Below, in pieces: positions 10,544 through 19,809 of a DNA stretch of 64,000 nt. The notes beneath the pieces are model-generated. The model saw only the letters and a list, made by a program, of their open reading frames with translations, was not told the origin of the DNA and did no database searches. This DNA is from Jeongeupia wiesaeckerbachi (GTDB taxonomy: Bacteria; Pseudomonadota; Gammaproteobacteria; Burkholderiales; Chitinibacteraceae): NCBI RefSeq assembly GCF_050916355.1, contig NZ_CP136946.1, positions 868,001 to 932,000 of the forward strand, in the 5' to 3' direction. The translations under genes and the position numbers were made by a program. Position 1 is the first letter of the stretch. Each line of letters opens with the position of its first letter.

Positions 10544-11476
10544 ATGATGACGACCCGACGCGGCGCCAGCGGCGACTATCTCGGTCTGCTCGACGACATG
10601 GCCGTGTTCGTCCGCGTCGTCGACGCCGGCAGTTTCTCGGCGGCGGCCAGACAGCTCGGCGCCACGCCGTCGGCGATCAGCCGGCAGATCGCCCGGCTCG
10701 AAACGGCGCTGGGCACCCGGCTGCTCGAACGCACCACGCGCAAACTGCGGCTGAGCGAACCGGGCCGCGCCGTCCTGACACGCGCGCAGGACATGGTCGC
10801 GGCGGCCCGCTCGGTGATGGCGGTCTCCAACGAATTCATGGACGCACCGCACGGGCTGGTGCGCATCAGCATGCCGGTGGCGCTGGGGCGGCAGGTCGTC
10901 CACCCGGTGATGGCGGACTTCCTCGCCCGCTATCCCGACGTCGACGTGCAGTTGATCCTCAGCGACCGCGATGTCGATCCGTACGACGACGACGTCGACC
11001 TGATGCTGCGCATCACCGACACGCCACCGCCGGGCCTCGCCGCCAGGCCGCTGCTGCGCATCGAACATGTACTGGCCGCCACGCCGGCCTACCTCGCTGC
11101 CCACGGCACGCCGCAGCATCCGCGCGAGCTGGCCGGTCACAGCTGTTTGTATCTCGGCGAAACGCCCGACGACGCGCGCTGGCAGTTCCGCCGCGACAAG
11201 GATGTCGCCAGCGTCACCGTCCGCGGCCGCTATGTCGCCAACCACAGCATGATCCGGCTCGACGGGGCGCTGGCCGGCGTCGGCATCGCCTGCCTGCCGC
11301 GCTTCACCGCACGCGCCGCGCTCGATGACGGCCGGCTGGTGCAGGTGCTGCCGGACTGGGCGTTCCGCGCGCCGGCCTATCACGGCAGCGCCTGGTTGCT
11401 GTATCCGCCGAAGCGCCATCTGGCGCCGAAAGTACGCGTGCTGATCGACTATCTGGCAACGCGATTGGCGCAGTGA
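10544..11476 (+). CDS. LysR family transcriptional regulator
   Basis: 310 residues. Winged-helix motif FVRVVDAGSFSAAARQLGA and PSAISRQIARLE, followed by a LysR substrate-binding domain ending VRVLIDYLATRL. It resembles the DhcR/AaeR-type subgroup often placed beside transporters. I chose the first ATG of an ATG-ATG pair at 10544; upstream in-frame sequence is non-homologous and overlaps the transporter. It is divergent from the EamA gene at 9558, its likely target. Confidence 0.9.
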   Translation: MMTTRRGASGDYLGLLDDMAVFVRVVDAGSFSAAARQLGATPSAISRQIARLETALGTRLLERTTRKLRLSEPGRAVLTRAQDMVAAARSVMAVSNEFMDAPHGLVRISMPVALGRQVVHPVMADFLARYPDVDVQLILSDRDVDPYDDDVDLMLRITDTPPPGLAARPLLRIEHVLAATPAYLAAHGTPQHPRELAGHSCLYLGETPDDARWQFRRDKDVASVTVRGRYVANHSMIRLDGALAGVGIACLPRFTARAALDDGRLVQVLPDWAFRAPAYHGSAWLLYPPKRHLAPKVRVLIDYLATRLAQ

Positions 11477-11525
11477 GCCTCGCCCACTGCGCCACTGACG
11501 AGCCCTATGGCGCCCGGTTTCGGGA

Positions 11526-12494
11526 TTACAGCGCGTTGCCGCTGTCGATATCGCTATTGACCAGGCCGTACACGCTGTAGCCGATCATGTAGCTGAGCTT
11601 GTAGTCCGGGAAACGCGCGCTGAAACGACGCTCCAGCTCCTTGTAGTGATTGGCCGCCAGCTTCGGATCCTTCAACTCGCCCTTCCGGTCGCCGAGCTGT
11701 TCGATATAGGTGCGGACCAGCGTATCGGCCTGGGTCAGGTAGCGTTGCTGCTCCTTGACCGCCGCGCTGACCGTGACGAATTCACCGCGACCGCCGTAGA
11801 CCTTGGCATTCGGCTTGTCCTTGGACAGCGCGGTCAACTCGCCCACCGCCGCCGACCACGCCTTCAGGTCCGCACGCGGCTTGCCGTTGACCAGGCCGCC
11901 TTCGAGCCACAGGTGCGCCTTGTTGTGCAGCAGATCGCCGACGATCAGATCGCCGCTCTGGTCGACGCGCACGACCACCTGCTTGGTCGCGACGCCCGGA
12001 TGCTTGAGCTCGAACAGGCTCAGCGTTTCGCCGGACTTGAGCTTCAGCACCGTCTTGCCGCTGAACGTCGTCTTGACGTTCTCGAACGCCGGATAGGTCC
12101 CCGGCTTGAAGGCCTTGGCGGTGTTGACCCAGAAGTTTTCCTTGTAGGCGTGCACCTTGGGCATTTCCGCCGACACCGCCGCGCTGGTGATCGATTCGAC
12201 ACCGAGCTTGTGCAGGTAAGGCAGACCGTTGTACTTGTCCGGATTCGGATGGGTGACGACGACACGGGTGATCGGCGACTGGGTCTCGCTCTTGATCTGC
12301 TTGACCATCGCCTCGGTCAGCGCCGGCACGAACTGGGTATCGATGACGGTCACTTCCTTGCCGTCGTCGTAGTAGAAGGTATGCGTATTGAAGCCGTTGG
12401 CGTCGGACGTGAACACGCCCAGCTGGCCGGCCAGCGCCAGTTGGCTCATCACGGCGAGTGCGCCACCGATCACGGATTTGAACGGAAATTTCAT
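11526..12494 (-). CDS. Exported metallo-beta-lactamase-fold protein with altered metal motif
   Basis: 322 residues with a signal peptide (hydrophobic core to ALA at about residue 22). The fold signature is present, but the usual HxHxDH metal motif reads HPNPDK (in VVVTHPNPDKYNG): first His and the Asp remain, second and third His positions are Asn and Lys. A later HPGVATKQ segment and VGDLLHNKAHLW supply further His/Asp candidates. It may bind one metal or none. It is the last gene of the apparent unit running from the FAD monooxygenase at 16906, 82 bases after the triosephosphate isomerase gene. A lactonase-like or transport role in the cluster is speculation. Confidence 0.8.
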   Translation of the reverse strand: MKFPFKSVIGGALAVMSQLALAGQLGVFTSDANGFNTHTFYYDDGKEVTVIDTQFVPALTEAMVKQIKSETQSPITRVVVTHPNPDKYNGLPYLHKLGVESITSAAVSAEMPKVHAYKENFWVNTAKAFKPGTYPAFENVKTTFSGKTVLKLKSGETLSLFELKHPGVATKQVVVRVDQSGDLIVGDLLHNKAHLWLEGGLVNGKPRADLKAWSAAVGELTALSKDKPNAKVYGGRGEFVTVSAAVKEQQRYLTQADTLVRTYIEQLGDRKGELKDPKLAANHYKELERRFSARFPDYKLSYMIGYSVYGLVNSDIDSGNAL

Positions 12495-12576
12495 GGTTGC
12501 TCCTTGTTGTGTTGGACTGCGTTGTTGCTGTGAAAAAAAGCGCTGCCGCGATCAAGCCGCTGCCCGCGCTTGAAAC

Positions 12577-13413
12577 TCAAAACCCGCGCCAGAAAGCGCC
12601 ATCGATCAAGGGCATGCCCGGCAGCGGATGCGCCCCCGCGTCGGCGTCGATCAGGCCGGCTCGCGGTTTTTTCAGCAGTTCGATCGGCTCGCCGTGCGCG
12701 CAGCGGTTCGCGGTGCGGCAGATGCTGAGAAACTCGCTGGCCGACAGCGCCGCGTTGCCGACCAGGACGCCGTCGACGCTGTCGAGACCGAGCACCTGCG
12801 CGGCGTTGTGCCCCTTGACGCTGCCGCCGTACAGCACCCGGGTACCGGCGCCGAGGACGTCCTTGATGAACAGGTGCATCTCGTTGATGTCGGCGCCGGT
12901 CGCGGTCACACCGCCGCCGATCGCCCACGATGGCTCGTAGGCCACGGCGTAGCGATCGCTCGGCACGCCGGCCAGCAGCGCCAGCTCGTCGAGCATCGCC
13001 TGCCGTGCCAGCCCGCCCTCGCGCTGCGCCAGCGTTTCGCCGACGCAATACACCGGGTACAGCCCGGCGCCGAGCGCCGCGTGCAGCTTGCTGGCCGTCA
13101 CATCACGGGTTTCGCCGTACATGCTGCGGCGCTCCGGGTGCCCGACCAGCACGAGCTTGCAACCGAACTCCTTGAGCATCGCCGCGGAGATTTCGCCGGT
13201 ATAGCCGCCGAAGGGGTGCTCGCTGAGGTTCTGCGCCCCGAGCTTGATTTGCGAGCGGGCCGCCTTCAGCAGCGAGTGGGCGGCGCTCAGGTAGGGATAG
13301 GGCAGGCATAAGCCCACCGCGGCGCCGAGCCCGTCTTGTAAAAGTGTCGGAACAATCGAATGCAACAGATCGATGTTGCCGTTCATTTTCCAGTTGCCGA
13401 TGACCATCTTCAT
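12577..13413 (-). CDS. Divergent triosephosphate isomerase with C-terminal extension
   Basis: 278 residues against about 250 for usual TpiA. Catalytic Lys9 (GNWKMNG), His92 and Glu160 (AYEPSWAIG) are present, as is the phosphate loop GGSV at 196-199. Several conserved positions differ: the HSERR motif reads HPERR, the loop-6 hinge PVW reads PSW, the GTG-K end of the loop reads GGGV, and the VGGASL phosphate segment reads VGNAAL. About 40 extra residues follow, ending PLIDGAFWRGF. Housekeeping tpiA in betaproteobacteria usually sits by secG/nuo; here the neighbours are exporter, phosphatase and AfsA-type genes, so a dedicated triose-phosphate role is likely. The ATG at 13413 has AGGAAA eight bases upstream. 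Confidence 0.88.
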   Translation of the reverse strand: MKMVIGNWKMNGNIDLLHSIVPTLLQDGLGAAVGLCLPYPYLSAAHSLLKAARSQIKLGAQNLSEHPFGGYTGEISAAMLKEFGCKLVLVGHPERRSMYGETRDVTASKLHAALGAGLYPVYCVGETLAQREGGLARQAMLDELALLAGVPSDRYAVAYEPSWAIGGGVTATGADINEMHLFIKDVLGAGTRVLYGGSVKGHNAAQVLGLDSVDGVLVGNAALSASEFLSICRTANRCAHGEPIELLKKPRAGLIDADAGAHPLPGMPLIDGAFWRGF

Positions 13414-13483
13414 GAAGCGTTTCCTAGGCATCGCGTGCATCGTCATCGGGACACCGGCGACCGGCGGCCCGACGCGCCACGCG

Positions 13484-14404
13484 CTATTGGCTAGCCTTGG
13501 CCGCCAGTCCCATCTTTCGGGCCTGCACGGTCAGGGCGACGATGATCAGCAGCGTCCCGACGATTTCGGCGCCGTTGGGCAAGGCCCCCTTGGCAACGCT
13601 GATCAGCAGGGCCGACACCGGCACCAGATTGATGAACACGATGCCGTGGACCGCGCCGAGGGTACGGACGCCCTTGTTGAAGGCCAGTGCGGCCAGCACG
13701 GTGCCGATGACGACGATGTAGAGGATCGGCGGAATCGCGGCGATCAGATCGGCCGGTGCCGGGCGATGCGCATAGCCGAAGAAGGTCGCGACCAGGGCAA
13801 AGGCGAACAGCCCCGGCAGCGCCAGAATCGCCGTGAAGGTCGTGTACTCGATCACCGACAACCTGGAGACACTGGCCTGGCCGCGGGTGTACATGATCCA
13901 GCCGACGGTGCCGACGAAGGCGATCAGGTCGCCGATCAGCGTGCTCTGGCCCACGTCGGAACTGCTGCGCCAGACGCCGGACACCAGCGAGACGCCGAAG
14001 ATCGCCAGCGCGACCACGCACCAGGCCCACAGCTGCGGGCGCTGCCGTTCGAACACCCAGCGCATCAGCAGCGTGGTGATCGGCATCGTCGCCATGATCA
14101 CCGCACCGTGCGACGGCACCGAGTGCGACAGGCCGATGAAGACCAGGATGCCGAACATGCCGTAGCCCATCAGACCGAGGCTGGCCAGACGCAGCCAGTG
14201 TTCGCGCAGCAGCGTCCAGCGGACATTGCCCTGCAGCACCAGGATGCCGCACAGCAGCAGCGATGCACCGGTGTAGCGGACCACGGTGAACCAGAACGGG
14301 TCGACGTTGTTCAGCACCAGCTTGCCGGCATGGAACAGACCGCCCCAGGCCGCAGTGGCAAACAGGAGGGCCAGCATGGCGGCCCAGCGGGATACATTGT
14401 TCAT
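13484..14404 (-). CDS. EamA/DMT family exporter in the AfsA cluster
   Basis: 306 residues with about ten hydrophobic helices; the first begins AAMLALLFATAAWGGLFHAG and the second EamA half ends with LISVAKGALPNGAEIVGTLL. The start ATG at 14404 opens right before helix 1, preceded by a GAGAG site. It lies between the HAD phosphatase and the variant triosephosphate isomerase on the same strand with short gaps (134 and 70 bases), so it is probably co-transcribed. Export of the cluster's product is the simplest role, by inference. Confidence 0.86.
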   Translation of the reverse strand: MNNVSRWAAMLALLFATAAWGGLFHAGKLVLNNVDPFWFTVVRYTGASLLLCGILVLQGNVRWTLLREHWLRLASLGLMGYGMFGILVFIGLSHSVPSHGAVIMATMPITTLLMRWVFERQRPQLWAWCVVALAIFGVSLVSGVWRSSSDVGQSTLIGDLIAFVGTVGWIMYTRGQASVSRLSVIEYTTFTAILALPGLFAFALVATFFGYAHRPAPADLIAAIPPILYIVVIGTVLAALAFNKGVRTLGAVHGIVFINLVPVSALLISVAKGALPNGAEIVGTLLIIVALTVQARKMGLAAKASQ

Positions 14405-14538
14405 CTCGTACTCTCTTTGATTGAAGGAAGTCAGACCTAGCCCTTGCGCATGCCGGAGTACGCGCAGCGGGCCGGTTTCGGGTTGCGACATCCAGCGGCG
14501 ATCGGCTGCAGGGGCACACCGACCGCGCCACCGGGTAC

Positions 14539-15234
14539 TCAGACGTGCACGGCCTCGGCCGCCAAGTCCTGGCTATTCAGTGCCAGCACCGGCCAATCAC
14601 GCTGGCGGGCCACCTCTTCGAGCGCCGGATCGCCCTCGACCACGAAGGCCCGACCGGTCTGGAACAGCATCGGCAGATCGGTGATGTGGTCGCCGCAGGC
14701 AACGCAGGCGGCCAGATCGATACCCTGCTCGGCCGCGTACTGGCGAACCGCCACGCCCTTGCCGTCACCGATCATCTGCAGCCCGTCGATCTGGCCGGTG
14801 TAAAAGCCGTCGCGGACTTCCAGCGTCGTCGCTAGGCAGGCGTCGAACGCAAGGTGACGCAACAGCGGCGCGAGGATTTCATGGCTCGAACCGGACACCG
14901 CCACCAGCTGATAACCCTCGGCACGCAGGCGCTTGGCCAGCGTCAGCGCCGAGCCGATCCACAGCGCCTCGCCGTACTCGCCCAGCTGATGGGCGAACCA
15001 GGCCTCGGCAATGGCCCGCAGCACCGACTGGCTGCGCCCCGAAAAGCTCTGGTAGAACAGCCGGTTCAGCGCCTGGCGGTCGTGGCGTTGCGGATGCTCT
15101 TGCAGCATCTGCACGAAGGCCGGGTAGGCCTCGCTCGAACCGGTCCGGGCGTAGTAGTACTGCTGGAACGAGAACATCGACTTCAGGTTCAGCAGCGTGT
15201 TGTCCACGTCGAAGAAAGCAGCCTTACGCGTCAT
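14539..15234 (-). CDS. HAD-IB family phosphatase
   Basis: 231 residues. HAD motif I is FFDVDNTLL (Asp9 nucleophile, Asp11 acid/base), motif II SGSS, motif III/IV K...GDHITDLPML. This is the SerB-like HAD-IB arrangement that dephosphorylates small phosphomonoesters. The start at 15234 overlaps the 3' end of the FAD monooxygenase gene by 11 bases, evidence for translational coupling. In the cluster it could remove a triose-derived phosphate from an intermediate, as the dephosphorylation step of A-factor biosynthesis requires; that link is inference. Confidence 0.88.
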   Translation of the reverse strand: MTRKAAFFDVDNTLLNLKSMFSFQQYYYARTGSSEAYPAFVQMLQEHPQRHDRQALNRLFYQSFSGRSQSVLRAIAEAWFAHQLGEYGEALWIGSALTLAKRLRAEGYQLVAVSGSSHEILAPLLRHLAFDACLATTLEVRDGFYTGQIDGLQMIGDGKGVAVRQYAAEQGIDLAACVACGDHITDLPMLFQTGRAFVVEGDPALEEVARQRDWPVLALNSQDLAAEAVHV

Positions 15235-16906
15235 GGCAAACCAGCTCCTCTCGCGCCACGGTCTTGGCCGGGAGCGTTGCAAATTGTGCTTTGTTGAAAT
15301 AGGCGGACACGGCGTCCAGCGACCAGTCGTGGGCCGACAGCGCGGTGACGCCGTCGGGGCGGACCAGCACCAGCGCCCGTTCGGTCACGTCGAAGGCCTC
15401 GAAAACGCTGCTCAGCCTGTCCTCGATGACGTCGATACCAGCCGGTATCGCTTGCTCGATCGCCTCGACCTCGCGCGTCACCAGCTTTACGCGCAGGTAG
15501 GGCATGTGCGGCAGGTGCTGGCTGCTGAAGGCTTGCAGTTGCTGCATCGTCTGCGCGTCGAGGCGGTTGACGATCAGCAGCAGCGTGAACTGGGTGCCAT
15601 GAATCTGGCTGGCCAGCGGCTTGTAGCCCAGGACATCGGGCACCCAGGCATGCGGCACCCGGGCACCAGCCTGCGGCACACCCTTCGGCGATGCCTGCGC
15701 GCCGTCGTAAGCCTGCATCAGCCCGGCCAGCAGCCGCGGCAATTGCTCCTGCACCTTCGGCGTCGGGTTGTACCAGCGCGTCATCAGCCGGCGCATCAGC
15801 CGGCGGTGCCAGGCCGTCGCGGTGATGTAGTCGGTCGTCTTGGACGTGATCGTCGCGATCAGCTTGGCGATGGCCTCGCGTTCGCGCCGATAGCTGTCGA
15901 CCAGTCCGACCGGCGCCCAGCCCTTTTCGATATAGGCCAGCTTCCACGCCAGATTGAAGGCGTCCTGGAAGCCGGTGTTCAGGCCCTGTGCACCCAGCGG
16001 GCTGAACAGGTGGAAGGCATCGCCGACCAGCAACGTCCGGCCCTTCAGGCAGGTGTCGGCGCGGCGGTGGTAGAACGGCGCGCACGTCAGCCATTCCGGC
16101 GAGTGCACGCGCATATTCCCCGGCCCCTGGCGATCGACGATCGCCTGCAACTCGGCCAGCGTCGCCTTGGGCTTCTCGTCGCCCTGGAAGTCCTCGTACA
16201 CCTTGTCGGTCTGCGCAATGATCCGATGCAGGCCGTTCGGCATCGGCACCAGCAGCAGGTAGCCGTGCTTGGACAGGAAGAACTGCAGCTCGTACTTCGG
16301 GCCGGCCCACTCGACCTTGACGTCGCCGAGGATGAAGGACTTGCCGTAGTCGCCGCCGGGAAACTCGATCCCGGCCATCTCGCGCACCGCGCTGCGGCTG
16401 CCGTCGGCACCGATCAGCCAGTTGCAGCTCACCAGCTCCTCGCTGCCGTCGGCGTGTTGCAGATGCACCTGCGCGGCTTGCGTCGCATCGTTGCGATCAC
16501 CCAGCTGCGCAATGCTGACGAGCCGGGTATTCCACTCGACGCGACCGCCCAGACTGATCAGCCGCGCCAGCAAGGTGCGCTCGGTGCAGCTTTGCGGCAA
16601 ACCTACAACAAACGAATATGCCGATGAAATGTTTGTAAACTTTGCCCGCATAATTGTTTGGCCACTGTCAACCAAACGAAAGGAATGCATCGGATGCCCC
16701 TGGCTGAGCAACTGCTCGGTCACCCCCAGCGCATGCATGCTTTCCAGCGTCCGCGCATGGACACCCACCGCTTTCGAAAACGGTGTGGGCGCATCGTTTT
16801 TCTCGATGACCCGCACTGCGATGCCCTGTAGACGCAGCAATGCCGCGGTCGCCATCCCCACCGGACCGGCACCGATCACTAAAACAGGAACGAAACTTTT
16901 ATGCAC
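15224..16906 (-). CDS. FAD-dependent monooxygenase (PheA/TfdB type)
   Basis: 560 residues with the three flavoprotein hydroxylase fingerprints: GAGPVG at 12-17, GADGSR at 166-171 and GDAFHLFSP at 295-303, plus a thioredoxin-like C-terminal region as in PheA/TfdB hydroxylases. Such enzymes use NAD(P)H and O2 to hydroxylate aromatic or polyketide substrates, and some relatives do Baeyer-Villiger chemistry. The start is a GTG at 16906, since the GAGPVG motif sits 12 residues in and no ATG precedes it. It is divergent from the LysR gene at 17003 and heads the run of genes down to 11526. The 5' third has lower GC than neighbouring genes. Confidence 0.9.
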   Translation of the reverse strand: MHKSFVPVLVIGAGPVGMATAALLRLQGIAVRVIEKNDAPTPFSKAVGVHARTLESMHALGVTEQLLSQGHPMHSFRLVDSGQTIMRAKFTNISSAYSFVVGLPQSCTERTLLARLISLGGRVEWNTRLVSIAQLGDRNDATQAAQVHLQHADGSEELVSCNWLIGADGSRSAVREMAGIEFPGGDYGKSFILGDVKVEWAGPKYELQFFLSKHGYLLLVPMPNGLHRIIAQTDKVYEDFQGDEKPKATLAELQAIVDRQGPGNMRVHSPEWLTCAPFYHRRADTCLKGRTLLVGDAFHLFSPLGAQGLNTGFQDAFNLAWKLAYIEKGWAPVGLVDSYRREREAIAKLIATITSKTTDYITATAWHRRLMRRLMTRWYNPTPKVQEQLPRLLAGLMQAYDGAQASPKGVPQAGARVPHAWVPDVLGYKPLASQIHGTQFTLLLIVNRLDAQTMQQLQAFSSQHLPHMPYLRVKLVTREVEAIEQAIPAGIDVIEDRLSSVFEAFDVTERALVLVRPDGVTALSAHDWSLDAVSAYFNKAQFATLPAKTVAREELVCHDA

Positions 16907-17002
16907 TTTTCAGCCCGACCATAAAAAGTTGTGAATTCGTTCGGAGCGGCCTATCTGGCGCTATTGCCCTGAACCCGCATTTTTCAATTCTTCAAAGCTG
17001 CC

Positions 17003-17917
17003 ATGAACAACAGCCTGAGACCGATAGACCTCAATCTATTCAAAGTCCTGCTTTCCATTTACAACCAGCGCAATCTCACGCATGCCGGAAAGCAGCTTGC
17101 AATGACACAGCCGGCGGTCAGTCGTGCCTTGGAGCGATTGAATTACATTTTCAATGAGCGCCTTTTTGTCCGAATCGACGGCGAAATGCGCCCTACCCGC
17201 ACCACTGAAATGATCGCCCCGCTGCTGTTCGAGGGCATGGCCTTGCTCGAAGCCGCCGTCAATATGGCATCCGGCTTCGACCCCAAACTCATCGCTACTT
17301 CCTTGAAACTCGGACTCAACGATTACGGCATCGCCATCGTCCTGCCCAAACTGCTGCAACGCGTCAGTCAACAAGCGCCGTCGGTCTTTCTCACCACCAT
17401 GCCGGCGACCTATCAGGACGCCCATGAATTGATCGAGCGTTCCGAAATTGACTGCGCCATCGTTTCCTCGCTCCCGCCTTGCAGCCGCCTCGCCACCGAC
17501 CCGCTATTCCGCGAAGATTACGTCGCGGTGTGCTCCAATCTGCATCCGCATATTTCGGACGGATTGACCATGGCGCAATTCCTTGCTGCCGAACATTTAC
17601 TGGTTTCCTATAAAGGCCACCTGTCCGGCTGGGTCGATGAGCGTTTGGCCGAAATGGGCAACAAACGTCGCGTCATCGGTTCGGTACACAGTTTCAATGC
17701 CATTCCGGAACTGCTGTGCCAGCAACCTTATCTCTGCGTCCTGCCGCGCCGTCTGGCACAGCATTTCGCCAAGGCTTATCCACTGCGCATCAACGAACTA
17801 CCACTACCGAGCGAAAACCATTTATTCCACTTCATCCGGCTGAATCATCTGACCAAGAATCCGATTTCCAACTGGATCCGCGATCAGGTCATCGAGACTT
17901 GCCAGGAGCTGGTTTAA
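17003..17917 (+). CDS. LysR family regulator of the AfsA cluster (NodD/NahR-like)
   Basis: 304 residues beginning RPIDLNLFKVLLSIYNQRNL, the form seen in the NodD/NahR/LinR subgroup, with MTQPAVSRALERL as recognition helix. These regulators respond to aromatic or related small molecules. The gene is divergent from the FAD monooxygenase operon and convergent with the AfsA-type gene, 25 bases away. GC is visibly lower than in the flanking housekeeping genes. It is the only regulator inside the cluster and so the likely controller. Confidence 0.9.
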   Translation: MNNSLRPIDLNLFKVLLSIYNQRNLTHAGKQLAMTQPAVSRALERLNYIFNERLFVRIDGEMRPTRTTEMIAPLLFEGMALLEAAVNMASGFDPKLIATSLKLGLNDYGIAIVLPKLLQRVSQQAPSVFLTTMPATYQDAHELIERSEIDCAIVSSLPPCSRLATDPLFREDYVAVCSNLHPHISDGLTMAQFLAAEHLLVSYKGHLSGWVDERLAEMGNKRRVIGSVHSFNAIPELLCQQPYLCVLPRRLAQHFAKAYPLRINELPLPSENHLFHFIRLNHLTKNPISNWIRDQVIETCQELV

Positions 17918-17942
17918 GCCCCGATGACCCGGTATCCGCCCA

Positions 17943-18701
17943 TCAGGCCAGTTGCAGCGGATGTGAAACCTGGACATTCAGCGCGTTCTGCAACGCGGTA
18001 ATGGCCATTTGCTCTTCCTTCGGGTTCAGCCGGCTTTCCAGGATCGCGGTGTACTCCACCTCGGCGGTGCAGACCGTCTCGTTATGCTGGACAAAGCGGA
18101 TCGTCGTCTTGGCGGACATCCGGTCGGTGCGGCTCTGGTCCAGCGACTCGATCTGGAAGTCGATGCCGACCTGCAACGGAAAGGTGAACTTGGTGTAATC
18201 GACGTTGAACTTGTTGATCACGAAGTAGTACTTCTCGTTTTTCGGCAGCAGGAACCATTCACTCACCGCCAGAAACGCCTGGCGCGCCGCCTCGGTCAGC
18301 ACCATGCCCTGGATGTGGTGGCCGGTGGTGTGGTCGGAAATGATTTCGCAGTCGTCGTCCAGCGACAGCAGCATGTGGTACTGGTTGATGCCGGTTTGCT
18401 GCGGATCGGTAATCAGGATGTTGCGGCGCTGCCATTTGTGGCTGAAGCGGCGACCGGTACGACCGGTAATCTGCTCCTCGCCACGAAACGCCACTTGCAC
18501 ACCGCGGGCGTTGAAACGTCCCTTCAGGTAGGTGTACCAGCCTTCGGAAACGCCCTGGCCGATCACCACCGACGTCGGCAGCGCATCGTCCTGCACCCCG
18601 CCGTCGAGCTTGTGCGCCAGCTGCGAGACCGTCACCACGCCGGGCAGGTTCGCGAAGTGCGCGAACTTGTCACCGACCACGACAATTTGATCTTGATTCA
18701 T
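17943..18701 (-). CDS. AfsA-like hotdog-domain protein
   Basis: 252 residues. The segment at 118-141 (CEIISDHTTGHHIQG, then MVLTEAARQ) matches the central signature of the AfsA hotdog family, whose Streptomyces founder joins a beta-ketoacyl chain to dihydroxyacetone phosphate in A-factor biosynthesis. The hotdog core covers about residues 85-225; the typical AfsA protein has two such units in about 300 residues, so the first is shortened or divergent here. The ATG at 18701 follows GAAGAGAA. Located downstream of the NmrA reductase on the same strand (220-base gap). Biochemical role in this organism is inferred only. Confidence 0.78.
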   Translation of the reverse strand: MNQDQIVVVGDKFAHFANLPGVVTVSQLAHKLDGGVQDDALPTSVVIGQGVSEGWYTYLKGRFNARGVQVAFRGEEQITGRTGRRFSHKWQRRNILITDPQQTGINQYHMLLSLDDDCEIISDHTTGHHIQGMVLTEAARQAFLAVSEWFLLPKNEKYYFVINKFNVDYTKFTFPLQVGIDFQIESLDQSRTDRMSAKTTIRFVQHNETVCTAEVEYTAILESRLNPKEEQMAITALQNALNVQVSHPLQLA

Positions 18702-18921
18702 CGAAATTCTCTTCGGTTTGAGCACGCAGGGAAGCCGGTGGGCGCCATCGCCCACCGCGCGTCCCCCGGTGCGCTTAGAACCCATTCCTGCCAGCGAGCG
18801 AGCCAAAGCGGTTTGTTCTCGCCCGAAGCGCAGCAACCGGAGTGGACAGGTAGTCCATGAGGATTGCGAGCATCGGACGGGGACAAAATGCGCAGGCGCA
18901 GCCGCCGAATGGGCTGGGTGC

Positions 18922-19779
18922 TTAGGCCGCTACGAACTGCGGGCGATAGGCATTGGCGAAATTGTTCAGATCGTGCGCAGGGCGACCGGTGACCTTGGCC
19001 ACGGTCTCGCTCAGTACCGCAGCGCCGTAGCCTGCGCGGTAGATCTGAAACAGCTCGAGGAAGGCTTCGACCAGCCATTGGTCGAGCCCGCCCGACGTCA
19101 TCGCGTCGCGCGCGGTAGCTTCGTCGACGGCCACGTATTTCGCCGGCTTGCCGATTGCCGTGCTCAGCACGTCCGCGGCTTGGGCATAGGTCAGCGCGGC
19201 CGGGCCGGTGATCTCGTACGCCTGATTCTCGTGGCCCGCTTCGAGCAGCGAGGTGACGATCGTCGCCGCGACATCACGCACATCGGTGAAGCTGATGGCG
19301 CCGTCGCCGGCCGGTGCGTAGATCGCGCCATCCGAAGCGATGCTGCCGGCCGAGCCGATCAGCACCTGCATGAACAGGTTCGGACGGACGAAGGTGTAGG
19401 CGATGCCGGACTCCTGGATCTTGGTTTCGATCTCGAAGTGGTTGCGCGGCAGGCGGATCGGCGCTTCCGGACCGGCGCCAAGGCCGGACAGCTTGACGAT
19501 GTGCTTCACGCCGGCAGCCTGGGCGGCGTCGACCACGGCCAGTTGATGCGCCACCATGTCGGCGTGGGCCGGCGTGATCAGCACAACCTTGTCGACGCCG
19601 CGCAATGCCTTGGCCAGGCTGGCCGCATCGGTGAATTCGCCCTGCACCCATTCAACCGAACCCGATTGACCGACTTTGTCCGCATTGCGGGTCAGTGCGC
19701 GAACCGCGACATTTTGTTCTGCAAGACGACGAACGACTTCGCTACCCACATTGCCAGTGGCACCAGTGACCAGAATCAT
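18922..19779 (-). CDS. NmrA-like NAD(P)-dependent reductase
   Basis: 285 residues. Rossmann motif VTGATGNVGSEV at the N-terminus, NADPH-type ALTRNADK at the end of strand 2, and the NmrA/QorB-like order YAQAADVLSTAIGKP in the C-terminal half. Members reduce quinones or enone/butenolide-like double bonds or act as redox sensors. It starts 30 bases after the SRPBCC gene stop and 220 bases before the AfsA-type gene. In A-factor biosynthesis a reductase acts right after AfsA, so the pairing is suggestive, though NmrA proteins are common. Confidence 0.88.
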   Translation of the reverse strand: MILVTGATGNVGSEVVRRLAEQNVAVRALTRNADKVGQSGSVEWVQGEFTDAASLAKALRGVDKVVLITPAHADMVAHQLAVVDAAQAAGVKHIVKLSGLGAGPEAPIRLPRNHFEIETKIQESGIAYTFVRPNLFMQVLIGSAGSIASDGAIYAPAGDGAISFTDVRDVAATIVTSLLEAGHENQAYEITGPAALTYAQAADVLSTAIGKPAKYVAVDEATARDAMTSGGLDQWLVEAFLELFQIYRAGYGAAVLSETVAKVTGRPAHDLNNFANAYRPQFVAA

Positions 19780-19809
19780 GATTTCTCCTTTGTATTTAAT
19801 TTGAACAAC

